A stretch of 42,038 bases of DNA. Source: Lingula anatina (lineage: Eukaryota; Brachiopoda; Lingulata; Lingulida; Lingulidae). Location of the stretch: positions 146,541-188,578 of the forward strand of contig NW_019775823.1 in NCBI RefSeq assembly GCF_001039355.2, written 5' to 3'. The position numbers and the translations under genes were made by a program. Positions 11,753 to 24,754 of this stretch are shown piece after piece (positions within the stretch are counted from its first letter, which is position 1; each line of letters starts with the position of its first letter). The notes under the pieces were generated by a model that saw only the letters and a list, made by a program, of their open reading frames with translations, did no database searches and was not told the origin of the DNA.

Positions 11753-13272
11753 GCTGCACAGCTGCAATAGCCACCACGCTGCAAGCGAGCTCTACTGTTG
11801 CTTCAGATGCTCTCGACACCACAGTTTTCGAAGCTGATTCGAATACCATAATCACGGCAACCTTATTCGTGTCAGGAATTACCCTTAAATCAGAGACAAT
11901 TGCTACTACAAATCTAGACTCCATGGCAACAGTCTCTACCACTCAGACACTGTCAGACGCTTTACATCCTGGCACAGTGGAACCCTCTGCTACGGAACAG
12001 GTGACAGTCTCCACAGCAACAGTGTCTCTTTTATGTGACTTATGTGACTTTGCCACGACGCCAATAGAAACATCAATGGTAAATGGGATGGCAACAATGC
12101 CAACGGCGCAAGAGATGACAGCAATCCCGTTTACAACGTATGAAACAGAAACAGACCAGGTGGCAACAACGGCCGAAACAGTGTCGGTAGAGTTTTGTGA
12201 CTCTTGCACAACGATGCCAAAAGGTACAAAAATGCCAGTGTTTCAAGAGACAAGAGAAACTCGGTGGACAACGGGCGAACCAGCGTCCACGCCGACTGGG
12301 CGAACGCTGGCAGAAGGGGCAGTGACGGCAACAGCAACAGAAGGAGCACTAGGAAGTGAGTCATCACCTGACTTTCGGGTCAACGACAGGTTCACAGCTA
12401 CAACTGCCCTGTCAACATCATCAACGAGATCAGACACTCTAGAGACGCAAACAAGTAGAGTAGCAATACAGCAGGTCCCAACAACTGCCGCCACAACTGA
12501 ATCTACTACAGAAATGACTGCGTCTACGACAACAAAATCAATAAACACGGTTGTGCTTTCAACAACGATGCAGCCGTTTGACGCGACCTCAAAGCCAAAA
12601 AGGGGGCCTAGACCAACTAGGAAAACAACAGCAGATTGGTTCTTAACTGTAACAACCACATCAGCCACAGTGACATCCCCATCTTCGAAAACACCGCAAA
12701 ATGAAATTCTAACAACGGCCCAGCCTTCGGGAACTGCGCCCATATCAGAATCTACCATGGGACAGAGCTCAACAGTGGAAGAACTGTTCACAACCGAAAC
12801 AATCACAGCAACTACAGAGGCGTCTGCTTCCTCGCCACCCACTGTAAGTGAATTTTTAATAACGACCCAGCCCTCTGGAACTCCCCCAATGTCAATATCA
12901 ACAACGAGCCAGAGTTTAACAATCTCAACAAGTACATCATTGGCAAACATCACTACGTCTTCGATTTCAACCACGGCTAGAATTTCAACCACTGCACTGC
13001 GCTATGCGCCGGGAACACGAAAACCACCAACGGCTCAGGGCTCAACAACCGCAATTACCAAACACATTCCAAGTACAGAGATGCCAGTACCTTCGTCAAC
13101 GGACACCTCCTTGGCCTACACCGGTAGTGCAAACAGCACCAGTGTCACCGTTAAAATCACTACGGTCATCCTAAGCTCGGACCAGTTCGGGTACTCCAAT
13201 TCAGAGTCCGGTTCTTTGCAAACTTCTTTACGTGTGCTATTGTTGGTTAATTTCATTATTTTAGCTGGTTGA
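11753..13272 (+). CDS. Thr/Ser-rich mucin-like protein with GPI-type C-terminus (5' end unresolved)
   Basis: The open frame runs through a probable acceptor (TTTTAG, exon from 11753, phase 1; CACAG at 11746 also fits) to TGA at 13270-13272, giving about 505 codons in this exon. The first in-frame GTG at 11869 is not a credible start; the true first coding exon is not identified. The protein is dominated by Thr, Ser, Ala and Pro, as expected for a dense O-glycan carrier. Two internal repeats are visible: a 54-aa unit carrying CDLCD then CDSC (cysteines near 12034 and 12196), and a 49-aa unit containing QPSGT (12700 and 12847). The C-terminus ends in a hydrophobic stretch (LRVLLLVNFIILAG) without a tail, suggesting GPI anchorage. 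Poly(A) signal AATAAA is at 13418-13423. No enzymatic domain is recognised. Confidence 0.7.
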
Positions 13273-15120
13273 ATTACCAAGCTTCCTTCTTATTTTTGAC
13301 TTTTACCCGGTAACAAGAGACATGCCACTCACATTTCACTGACAATATCATCATTTTTGTTTTTAATATCAAGTACTGTTCGACATTTTCGGCGTTATGA
13401 TGCTTGCTACCGATGTAAATAAAAGTCTGTAGCAAAATATATGTACATGTACATGTATAAATAATTTGCTATTTTTAAATCTCAACTTTGCCATTTCAAA
13501 TTTTTATAATTTGTAATATCTAGCTCTTAAATTGTAAGGCGCATTGAGATTTTATATGGAATGTTGCATATAAAAATATATCATTAATGTTCATATTATT
13601 ATAATAATTATTATTATTTAATAATGAATTGTTTTTACAAAAAAAAAGACAAGCATAAGCCGAATATTTTGGCAGTGTCGAAATTTATGTATGTTATTAT
13701 TAGCAACTTAAATTTAAAGAGTATTTAAGCAAATTCAAAATATTCAACTTTCGGATTTTAAATTATCCCATTTAATAAAAAAATTTTCCTATTCTGGCTT
13801 CCTACAGTATGTAATAGTTTTTGTTCTAAACCTATTACTGTACCCTGGGGTTTTATACAGTAGAATCAAAACTGGACACTAATTTGGATACCAAGCTAAC
13901 TTCTGGACCAGTTATAGGAAAGAACTCAAGTCCTCAAATTGAACTGGAGCTTTAGCATCAAAATTAAGTCTACTTTGGCCTAAGGTGAATCAATAGTAGT
14001 TGAATAAACTAAACGTGACGCTTGTTTCCTACCGAAAAGTACATAACTGCTATTCCAGAAAATGTCTGCTTTATTCAGTAGACTACTAAGAGTTGATCTT
14101 CACCTGAAATGCAATAAATCTTAGGTCTTACGGTTTAAACCAATGTTCAAGCTGAACCGGTCCAATGTAAATATAAGGTACTTATTTATACACAAGCCCC
14201 AAAGTAAATAATAAAAATTACCTTAAGAGATACATAGGGAGTTGTCCCTAAAGTTGTGTCTTTTTGACGCATTCTAAGAAAAAATAAGAGGAAAAAACTA
14301 CGAATAAATAAGGATGACATCTCTTCGTGTTACCCATTTTAAATAAACCCTGTAATTACCAGTCTGGGTGTGAGAGTGAACACCCTGTTTCTTTTTTCTA
14401 GCCTTTCACGCCAAATAATAATATATCACTCACTTGTCACTGGGAACATACGTTATTATGATGTTTGATTGAAAAGACTTTCCCATTCCCCTCAAATAAG
14501 GGTAAAAAACGTGCTTGGCTGTTAAGTAAAAAATGCGCATTTAAAAGTTACCTGGAGTGCGGTGGGATAAGGCCATTGGATAATTTACAGAGCAAACAGT
14601 AATGTTTTTTATGGATGAAATATGCTTTTAGATCACTCCGGACTGTTTTTATTTTCGTTCTTCTATATTGCAATTTGAAGAATATGTCATTATCATTTTT
14701 ATTCGTTTATTTCTATTACTTCTGGGTATGAACAGAATCAAAGGAAGAAGCATAGAAATAATGGCGAAAAACAATAAAATCTCTATTTTGCATACTAAAT
14801 GTCGCTTGAAAAGAAGGCATGTTAAAAAAGGCAGCCCCTGAAAAGGCGCTCTATTACACCCAACCGCATGGCAGGCTGCCACTGCAGTGACAAAGAGCTA
14901 GGCGTCGCCTTATTTACGAAGACTGAAATAACAATTGAATGCCTTGTGGCAGAGTGTTCTTTACTTTGCTAATGACTCAGTCTGACGTGCTATTCCGTGA
15001 CATATATCATTTTTTATGCTGCATATTTCATGCTTGGCATTTGCATTTCTATTCTGTGACACCTGTAAACATTTTAAAACCTATGTCGTTTTTTTTAATG
15101 AAAGCAACGTGGTTGATGCT
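13273..15120. other. Intergenic spacer before the first ZP gene
   Basis: It holds the poly(A) signal of the mucin gene (13418-13423), AT-rich simple sequence around 13590-13630, and the presumed promoter of the ZP gene. No additional gene is supported. Confidence 0.55.
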
Positions 15121-17680
15121 ATGGAGATGCTAAAGATTAACATCGTGGCGGCTACTGTGAGTATATATCTGTTGTTTTAACATATGTTGTACTTTGGTTG
15201 ATAATTATGAATTTTGTCATGTGCATAACAACTGTTTTTTTTTTAAGATCTAAATAATGAAATACATAATCAACCTCGAATGTTGGCAAATGCACGTGTG
15301 CACGTAAAGTGTATTGATAAAAAATTGAATAGTTGGGTAATATTGTCGAGCACTCAGATGAGGGTCCTACAGCCCTGAATTTTTAATGTCAGCAGTTTTA
15401 ATGGCAGCTGCTCGGAGTCCTATCATGACCATTTGTCACATAACCTTGTTGCCATATCAAGGTCATTGAAAGGACTAAACAAATGACAAGCTATCTGGCC
15501 TCTGAACTCAAAAATCCAAACGATTATCAGTGGCGGATTCAGGGGTGTCACGGGGGGGGGTGTCCTGACCCCTTCCCCTTTAATTTCTGAAAATCCAATG
15601 GTCCCCCTCTTGATATTAGAATTTTGACTAGATGAATAATAGTTCTAAACCGTACCAAATGGTACCGTTCGCCCTCTAAAATACCAAAAAATTTTGGGTC
15701 CCTTCTACGGGCCCCGAACCCCACGCCAAAGGGGGAGGGTGTCGGCTCCGCATTAGCGCCCCCCCCCCCGACCCTTCAAATAAGCCTGGATCCGCCCCTG
15801 AATATTACTTCTTGAATGTAACTTTGTGAAAATGTTCGGAACAGACTTTCTGTTGGACTTAAGTTTACTGAACAATTAGATAATCAGTTTGTTAGTTTAG
15901 ATCTAAATGTTTTATTCTCTATCTGTAAATATTCACTCATAAAAATAATATGTTGGGTTGATTGACTATACAAGTCAATTCAAACAACAATTAAATTAAG
16001 TTAACAAACAATTAACATTAAACTAGAACAGGTTCAAGTTATGACTGTTGTGAATGTCCTTAAGATTTTTTAATCCCACCTTGTTATATGTACAACCTTT
16101 TGTACATGTATGTTGCATTACATCCACAGGTGCTCTTCGTATACCCCGCCATGACAAAAGGCCAGCAATGCCCTCCGCCGGACATTCAACAGTTGCTGAC
16201 AACCACCGTTCTCGGTTTTCGACAAGACCTTGAAAATCAACTCCAGGAGCACAGGGAAAACATAACAAGAGTTATAGAAGCCAACAATGGTCAGATACTA
16301 ATTGTGCATGCCTTGTATTTCATTTGATGTTTCGGTATGGTATGGTATGGTATGGTATGGTATGGTATGGTATGTTGTGGTATGGTATGGTATGGTATGG
16401 TATGGTATGGTATGCCTATAGTATGGTATGGTATGGTATGCCTATGGTATGTTGTGGTATGGTATGGCATGGTACGGTAATGTCATTTGACTTTTGGGAC
16501 TAATATATTATTAGGAATTTGTTTTAAGTTTCATTTATTTACTAATTTATTTATTGAGTCATTTATTCATTTTTATTTATTTATTTCCACATATTTATTA
16601 ACAAATGTTTCTCACTATTCATTCCGTTTCATATTGATTAGTTACCAATTCCTCAACTCTACTAATTTTAAGCTTTTATTCATCAGTTCAACCAATTTCG
16701 ATTTCAGACTGGCACAAAAGAATGAGATTTGTTTTTTTCCGTATTCTTAATTTAGGCGATAAAACTGCCCCTGCAGTGAGAATGGCGGCAATAAATATGA
16801 TAGATGGATTCATCACGCTCTCTCAGACAGTTAAAGGAGAAGCAGACGTTCTTGTTCTCTGTCTGACAATAATTGGCGAGCAAGGTGAGAAAACTGTGTT
16901 ATGTTGGAATGTATCGAGGGCCAATTTCAAAAAATAAATTTAGTCCCAAAGTTGATCTTAATTCTTAGACCAAACTATTTGACTTTAGCTTTAGATTTAG
17001 CTCATAATAGATCAATAGATCCCCATACAATTGGCACATTGTGTTTGTTTCATAACAAGAAATTAAGACGTGGCTAATTTTTCAGACCATTGGGCTTGTT
17101 GTCTTTTTTTAACTAGATTTTAATATTTGCAATAAAATGCACTTTATTTGATAAAAAAGCCCTTTTTATTGTATTAATACATGTATCGCGATATTATATT
17201 AACTCCAAATTGAAAGGTTCATATTTAGTTGAGTGAATTGAAAATGTCCACATGCATTTTCGTTTGATTTTACTCTTTGCTGGTGCTTGACCAGATTACG
17301 TCATCATGCAGTGTCGCCACCTAGCCAGTTCCATAGCAGAACTAAAGAAGGTCAAATGCTGATCAAACGTCATTGATTTAGACGGTAGGTTTTCGGTTCA
17401 ACACTTTCTCATTTTTCCTAGTGTATCGACCAAGGATAGAAGATTTCAGTAACTTCTTGCAGACGACAATTGGCAAGCTGAATACTATGAAATCCCGAAT
17501 CCAGGCTTTATTGCCATCCAATAGGGAAAGGAGACAGACGGGAGACGTCACTGGAGCCATATTAGACGCTTTACTGCAGTCTATCAAAGATTATCTCACA
17601 GACATGCAATCATTCCTTGACAAATTTCTTGGACCCGAAGGTAGGATTTTATTCATTCACTTATCAAGTTGTTAAAACTT

Positions 17681-17711
<31 letters not shown>

Positions 17712-18603
17712 TTTGGATTTTCTCTTTCACTGACTTATTTATGTTCTTTTAATTCATTCATCTTATTACTATTCATTAACAGAACAATAGATCCATTAAT
17801 TGTATTCTTCGAAGTGTGCCGGTTATGTCTAAACTTAGAATACGCATGTCATACCTGTCTATCAAATTTAAGTTATAAAATTGTTTGCCAGTTTTAAAGG
17901 CCGCTGTAGTCATTTTTGTCTCTAATTGGTTAACCAGTTTATACTTTTATTCTGACCTTCAGCGAACTACGCATGCAGAGTCGACCCTGATGAAATTTTC
18001 CTCACTGTTTACGATGGCATCGGCTTCGATGTGCGCAGCGTCTTTGTGGAGAACTATAAAGGCCATACGGGGTGCGAGGCGGTAGAAGGAGATGGAAGTT
18101 TTGCCACGCCTTTCACCCTGTCAATCAATACGAGCACCTGTGGAGTAGCGGTGAGCGTGGTTTATGGTGTCCTTGACGCCTGATTTTGGGTGTGGGTTTA
18201 TTGTAAAGGTATGGCTCTAAAAGTGCCTGTTGTTTTCAGTTTTGGTATTGAACTAAGGTTGTGCACTGTTCAGTTAATTCTATTTTAGTACATAAAATTA
18301 TTTTTCCTGGACTAGTGTGTTCAAATCAGGACGAAAAAGAATTTTACATTTACAATACAAGTATAAGATAACTTTCTGATTTTTTACACATCTCGCAAAA
18401 GAAACAAACGCCTGCAAAAGTTGAAATGTTTTCTTCCTTGTTCTCAGGGCAACGGTACAACAGCAGCGCCGTATACGGTCAAAGTCCTAGCAACGAGGAG
18501 TGACGTCATCATCAGCTTGTCCGACTTTGAGTTTGTCTTAGCATGCAATGGTAGCACGTCCACCCAAACGTCAACCAACGTCACTACAGATGGCGCCAGG
18601 TGC

Positions 18604-18678
<75 letters not shown>

Positions 18679-20709
18679 CAGCCACTTCTCCACCGTCACA
18701 AGAATATATAAATTCATGGCCATTGGGTAATGATATTCTCATCATCTTAGCTAACTATGGTCCTACCTTGTATTGCAGATATATACCTGGGGTCCCTGTT
18801 ATCAGAACCGAGGAGGTGTTTCTTTATGTGTTTAACAGCAACGACCAAAAGATTAATGGATGTCAACTAGGAGAAGATATTAAACTCGGGATAGAGTTGA
18901 CCAAATCCCCAAGTAAGGAAAGACGCAGTGTAAAGCTTAGTATTGCTATTTGATAAACGTATAATTTTATACTTGTAGTATGTATTTCATATTTATTTGT
19001 ACCATGTGATAGTTGAATGAACGGCACCATGAAACTGAGGATTATTCTCTATCTGTATCTGAAACTAAAGATGTGAAACAAAGTGAAGTTACTGTACATG
19101 TGAACCTCTAGCTTAGGCAGCATTTCAGATACTTTTTCCAAGATTTTTACACATTGATATTTATATATATAGTCTTCATATCAGAAGATGGGGGCAAACT
19201 TTCTGTTAACTACGTAGGCATTTATAGACCCCTCATATATAGATATTTAATATTCTACATACATCATACCATTTTAGCTGCACAAGGTGCACGTCCGATG
19301 AACTGCATTGCTTATAATCCCAACAGAACGGCAGAAATCGCATTGCTGGTTGATGGGTAAGTGTGATTGCGTTTTGCGCCGATAGTCTTTTAGATTTTTT
19401 CTGGTTGATTTTTCACCGATACAGTTACGTAGAATATTGTAAAAAAAATGAAAGAAATGCGTTAGTACATAAAGAGAGGATATTCCTGGAAAGTGTATTG
19501 CATTCATGACTCCTGCTTATATCAGCAGACACTTGCCACCCACGTTAGAAGATTGATTACAACAATTGTATATCAGTATTTAAAAATATATAAAATGTTT
19601 CGCTGAAACTGCGTTTTCCCTTTCTTTTCCACATTAAAGATGCCCACTGACAACCAATCCACTGGACGCCATACTTGCATTGGGATTTGCAAGACAAGCC
19701 ACGTCGGCGGAGACTGCAGTGTCACATAGCGGTCTATTCAAGTGCTTCAGATTCCCAAGCAGTTTCTGGTACACGATAGAGTGTGAAGTCGAATTTTGTT
19801 CAAAGGACGATGACACCGAATGTATAAACGTGAGTAGGAACAGAAAGCGACACTTTACTATGGAGTCACCTATTATCCCTCATGGTCATTATAAAATGGC
19901 ACTATTATTTCAGGATACTTCATTGTTTTTTGTTTTAAATAAGTACTGAGGCAATCTCCACATTAACATCTGCTTATTTTGAACCAAGTTGGGGTTTTAA
20001 TAAATCACGAGGGCAACATAGGAGGACTAAATTTTGCGTATTTCTTTAGTGATACAATTACCTACTGAAATAGGGATTTATCTGTTCTAGGCGCCGACCT
20101 GTGGTCAGAGAAGACGTCGGTCTGTGTCAGTCGATAGAGTTCAAAAGGTCTACGATACGATCAGGGTGACACTAGGCCGTCAATCGGGCCACGGAGTAAG
20201 CTTTACTGGTAAGACAAAGAAAAACAAAAGAATTACGTGCTTAAGATAGAAACGCAAGAATATTGTAAACCATGACTGTGGTCCTTTTCATTGGCCTTTT
20301 GGTGTCTGAAAAAGTAAGGCAAAATATTTTTTAGCTTTTTAATAATTTTGTCATGGGCCTTAACGGATCTTGTCAAGTTACCGTACAATTGTCGTCAAAC
20401 TGGAAAGTTTTGCATTCAAGCTTAAGGTTTATACTTTTTAAAGTACGAATTTAAATTAGTGACACTAGGTTTTGTATCAGTTAACCCCCCCGTGATTTTC
20501 GTCTTTCAGGTGACAACTGGACAGGTGTCCATGACGAGAAGTCATCGCAGACAACTATGGCGCCAAAGATATGGGAATCCACGGAGTTCATTGGTGTCGT
20601 CTGCGCTCTGGGGGTCGCCTCTCTTATTATTGCAATAATGTGTTTTGTTACGTGCTATCAGCGACGGATGATTCTGAAATCAAAAGAAAACAGTAAATTT
20701 ATTTCATAG
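15121..20709 (+). CDS. ZP-domain type I membrane protein with helical N-terminal region (ZP-A)
   Basis: Eleven exons: 15121-15156, 16130-16289, 16756-16884, 17422-17640, 17963-18150, 18448-18599, 18779-18912, 19278-19356, 19640-19829, 20091-20208, 20510-20709; all GT-AG, frame kept, 534 aa. The signal peptide spans exons 1-2 (MEMLKINIVAAT/VLFVYPAMTKG). Residues about 24-181 are helix-rich, unlike any domain I know, with a furin site RERR at 143-146. The ZP domain covers about 186-433: ZP-N cysteines 186, 219, 241 and 277; ZP-C cysteines 349 (C5), 367 (C6), 414 (C7), 419, 427 and 433, plus extra cysteines 323 and 401. RRRR at 436-439 is the expected consensus cleavage site, followed by a TM at about 495-518 and a short basic tail. 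ZP modules polymerise into extracellular filaments after this cleavage. The gene is a tandem paralogue of 25283-32049. A start at 15127 is equally possible. Confidence 0.88.
15528..15800. mobile_element. MITE-like element, CAGGGGCGGATCCAGG family, in ZP-A intron 1
   Basis: The left end CAGTGGCGGATTCAGG (15528-15543) is the inverted match, with two mismatches, of the right end at 15785-15800. The interior has long G and C runs and no ORF. The flanks ATTAT and AATAT agree at 4 of 5 positions. Same end sequence as the element at 21441-21609. Confidence 0.75.
16334..16478. repeat. (GGTAT)n pentanucleotide minisatellite in ZP-A intron 2
   Basis: About 145 bp of GGTAT units lie within the intron after exon 2 (donor at 16290). 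They are interrupted by TGTTGTGG and by GCCTATA variants that themselves repeat. Confidence 0.9.
17680..17714. repeat. (TTTA)n microsatellite in ZP-A intron 4
   Basis: Tetranucleotide tract about 40 nt after the exon 4 donor. Confidence 0.85.
18608..18676. repeat. (CT)n tract beside the exon 6 donor of ZP-A
   Basis: About 34 CT units begin eight bases after the GT of the donor at 18600. They end in CCACAG, so the tract also forms a perfect polypyrimidine run for a possible acceptor at 18681. Confidence 0.9.
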
Positions 20710-21440
20710 TCTAGAATAACGTTTTGCTGTAAGACATCATGCACAGTTACACAGTTATATGCCTTGCGGACTGAGCACCCTGGCGAAGTAATATGCAAGG
20801 GTTAGTGCGTACACTTCTTTGTTTGATGTGCTGTACACTCCTCTCAAATTTATTTTACGTCATTTTATAGTCTTGAATCGGGCAGCTGTACAAAATCATA
20901 ATTACGATATCCACTATTCTGAGTTATTGTTTATGACTCTATAGAATATTTTTCTTTCTAGCTTTGTTCAAACTAATTGTCTTTTATACACACCACAATG
21001 TCGGGTTCAAACCCCCCCCCCCTTCCAATCCTCCAATCCCCACCCACCTCCGTGCTGTGCCTGGTACAACATTTTGCATCTTTTTGTACGCCCTCAAGTT
21101 TGCCTTAGGCCAAGTCGCAGTCACACTTTCTAACGTGTCTGACATAAAGGCATATTCTGATATCATAGCGCACCCTGCAGCCTAGCCTGTTACAAAATTG
21201 AAGACATCAGAAAGAACTGATAAGTCTTTTCGTCATTTTTTTAACAGAAAAGACCACAGAGACACTCGTGCTATCAAGATATACGAGGTATAATTCTAAA
21301 AAAAAATACTATGCAGTTTTCAAATAACGTTGTTGTTTTTTTTTCCTCTTGAACTGATTTTTGTGTTTGGGCGAATGGGATTATTTCTCTGTGGTTTCTT
21401 AAAACCCATTAGTCAGGTATTGTGAAATTACTTCTTAAAG

Positions 21441-21609
21441 CAGGGGCGGATTTAGGCGGTCCTCTGGGTCTTCCGGAAGACGGTCAAATTCCTAAGTTTA
21501 CATAGATGAGTACCTCTTTTTTCTGTCGGAAGACGGTCAAAAAAATGGAGGATGTATCAACAAAGATAATTTGTAAGACTGTCAGAAAATATCTCTGGAT
21601 CCGCCCCTG
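21441..21609. mobile_element. MITE, CAGGGGCGGATCCAGG family, with TAAAG target duplication
   Basis: It opens CAGGGGCGGATTTAGG and closes with CTGGATCCGCCCCTG. A perfect 5-bp duplication TAAAG flanks it (21436-21440 and 21610-21614). An internal GGAAGACGGTCAA motif is repeated (about 21475 and 21529). No coding capacity. Length is 169 bp. Confidence 0.85.
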
Positions 21610-24129
21610 TAAAGCTATTGATCATTCAAACAAAACGCATTTTTTCTGAATTGCAAATAAAAGCTGATGAATCTCTTCTGCCAAAATGATACTAAAGCAT
21701 TTTTGAATTTAGAAGGATAAGAGATAGTAGTTGTAAAAGAATATATGATTTAATAGTGTTCTAAGAAATTTCGTTGAAAACAAACCCAGTTTCAAGAATT
21801 CTCTAAAATTAAGGACATATTTATGTTTTTTTATAAAGATGATGAAAGAGAATAATACTAGACCAAAACATTCGTATATCTTGTCCTTAAAAGTGGACTT
21901 CAGAAATACATGTAACTACCTTCATAGACCACATGAATTTAGTTTACAAGGGATACAGTAAGTGGCTCCTTTTTCTTCATTCGTTTTGGTATTTTTTCCT
22001 CCTTTTCGGATGAGAAAACGTCTTAAGTACTGTAACCAGTTTAAAGTAGCTAACATGCAATTAGCATAATTCATAACAATTTATTACTTAGTGTAACGTG
22101 ACGTTGTATAACAAAAATCCGGACACCTTACGGCAAAAAGTACAAGATGCTTTTATGTAAACAGAGACGGAGTTAAAGTCTATTAAAAAAGTATTTATTA
22201 CTCAACATGTTTGCGTAGGAGCTGGACAGAAAGATATGTCAAAAGACGCCCAAGTTCACAAGCAGAAAGAAAAAATTATAGTATTATAAAAGCGGACGTC
22301 CCGTTCAGGTTGACGCTTTACAAACGTTTGGCGATGATGCTGCATTCTGTAACCTTTTTTATCCCCGGGGTGGATGCCAATCTCAAGTTGACTAACACTT
22401 TTGGGAATGCCCCAAACGTAAATTACCTTTAACTCGACGAATACGGAAACTGGACTTATAAAAAAGCTGGGCCATTTATCTGCATGACCAGGTCATAGAT
22501 TGCATCGACGTGAATGGTCATTGAATTATTATTGTTATTATATTTACACATATCGGTTCAAGAGTTTTCTTCGTGTCAATTTTTCAAAAATCCGGACTGA
22601 GAAAATCAATGATTTCACTGTGATAAAAGAAAAGATAGGGGTGCATATTAAATATTTAAATATATATTTAAATGTTTAAGTACAGAAGGGTTGGAAGTTC
22701 GACATTTGTTGATTTTCCTCGGAAAAAATATGCCCATGAAATGACACAGTCGCTGAGCTTACTTATGCCCCGATACGGCCAACTGGAGATTGCATCGAAC
22801 GGCTCACCAATTCTGTTAAGAAAGTAATTTAACTCAGCAAGTTTGCGTAGGATCTGGAGCTGAAGGATAAAAGCAACATAAAAAAACGTTTACTACCCAT
22901 AAAGACTGAGAGCCTGGAATGCTTGGTTAAAAAATTAAAAGAAGTGCACATAGTGCTTAAGAGAAAAAATACCATAGTTATGTCGCACTGAACTCACTTT
23001 CGTCTCGGGAGTTCATCCCCTTTGGGGAACATGTGCGTAATTTTTATTAACTTGATATTGGAAATACAGCACAATTATTAAGCTTTGATTGTAAACATGG
23101 TCCCATAATTATGAAATACGAAACAATATATTGAATCTCAGATTAAGTAGAATGTGAAATTGTGTTTGAAGACGTTTGATGCCTGTTAGCATGCCTTAAA
23201 ATGGTAATTACGAGAAGGTCAATTTTTTCAGTGTGCCTCCCGGATACGTTTGTCCCAAAAATGTTATATTTGACAAGGAAATGGCACGTCCCAAAACCAC
23301 AATCCACGCCCCTTGCTAACAATGAATACAATACAGAATACAACATAGCTTGTAACGGGTCATAAACGACGAATGAGATGACACTTAGGGATGAGGACCG
23401 TATCTTACACGGCACCGCTACCTTCCAGTTAATAGTTCGTCCGAGTGACTTGAGTCGACACAGCTCCAAATTTGGCGTCCAGAGTTCCAAATTCGAACTT
23501 CAACGGGAGCGTGTTAAGGTAATGTAATCGCTCTGTGTCTACATGTAGTTTTAGCGTAAAAATCTCCGGCTGAACCAGCATAGTATATTTAATGATTTAT
23601 GTTTTTATTCATAATTATCATTATTTATAGCATTACTGTTTGCCATATACATGTTATGTTTGAAATGATTATGCTTCTTCTCTTGTTTGAATATCACATC
23701 TATACGAGATGTGAAGATAAACGAGCATGGCCCGGTTTATGAGATGTTCACTTTGAAAAAATTGCAGTTTTCGTAGCATTTCTATCGGAATATCAGACTT
23801 AACGGAAACTTCTGCCAGCTATCTGACAGTAAGTTTTTACTTGTATCTCTTTGTTGAGATTCATACTTTGGAAATTAACAAAAGAAAATATAGCATGGAG
23901 TGTTCTAGGGTATTCTGTTTTAGTTTTTGTTATTGTTAATCAAGAATAAGGTCCATTGTGTTACTGTGCTTGGAAGATCAGAAATTCTCTTAAAAATTGA
24001 TCTCTAAACACCCCTTGCAATTAGTGGCCTAGCATATTTGTGTTACTTTTATCATAAGAGAATCATCCGAAATAATTTCAAGCGACTTGATGGTGGACTT
24101 GATGGGGGACTTCTTGGGATTTGGAGGGT

Positions 24130-24754
24130 CAGGCCTACCCAACTACCAGACTCGGCACATAAGGATCCTGAATTAACCGGTATGTCGGACCACACTACCC
24201 GTTTTCAAGGTGTGTGTCAGATCGCATTTCGGAGTATCACACCCCAGAACAAATTTTGTAGGACGACCGCGGGCTCATCCACGCTCGGCTGTCACCTTGA
24301 TTGGATAGTAAACGATTGTCGTAAAATCGCTGTATGATTTTAAAACCGGGTGCATAAATTTGAAAACCACCTAGAACAACCTTAGACTGTACTCTTACTT
24401 TAGAGTACTCTATTTTATTGTCTCTGTGGGGGTATATGGGGACGACATGAGGTTTGAATGCTTTAACCACTTTTGATAGGGCTTTTTGGCATTGTATTAG
24501 ATTAATGTGGCTGTCTAAGGTTGTTCTAGGTGGTTTTCAAATTTATGCACCCGGTTTTAAAATCATATAGCGATTTTACGGCAATTGTTTACTATCCAAT
24601 CAAGGTGACAGCCGAGCGTTGGCTCATCCTGTCGGTGTTCTGACCGATAATCCGAAATGCGATCTGACACACACCTTGAAAACGGGTAGTGTGGTCCGAT
24701 ATACCGGTTAATTCAGGATCCTTATGTGCCGAGTCTGGTAGTTGGGTAGGCCTG
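24130..24754. mobile_element. Long-arm foldback element with AGGGT target duplication
   Basis: Arms at 24130-24387 and 24513-24754 are inverted copies with roughly nine of ten bases matching by eye, separated by a 125-bp loop. The ends are CAGGCCTACCC and its complement. A perfect 5-bp duplication AGGGT flanks the element (24125-24129 and 24755-24759). No transposase is encoded; the 99-codon frame inside the left arm is not credible. Probably a non-autonomous DNA transposon. Confidence 0.88.

Noticed and set aside
11697-12992. Long minus-strand open frames opposite the mucin exon
   Set aside because: Antisense shadows of a Thr/Ser-rich ORF; ACN codons read backwards rarely give stops.
16334-16478. 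CRISPR-like regular repeat
   Set aside because: It is a simple GGTAT pentanucleotide array without spacers, in a eukaryotic intron.
18421-18953. Open frames encoding long Ser-Leu runs
   Set aside because: They are translation of the (CT)n tract inside ZP-A intron 6; the flanking parts are the real exons 6 and 7 in their proper frames.
23143-23490. 115-codon minus-strand open frame between the ZP genes
   Set aside because: No signal peptide, domain, repeat or splice context recognised; this length is expected by chance in 42 kb. A protein search with any hit would reopen it.
24038-24337. 99-codon plus-strand open frame
   Set aside because: Lies mostly in the left arm of the foldback element and has no recognisable domain.
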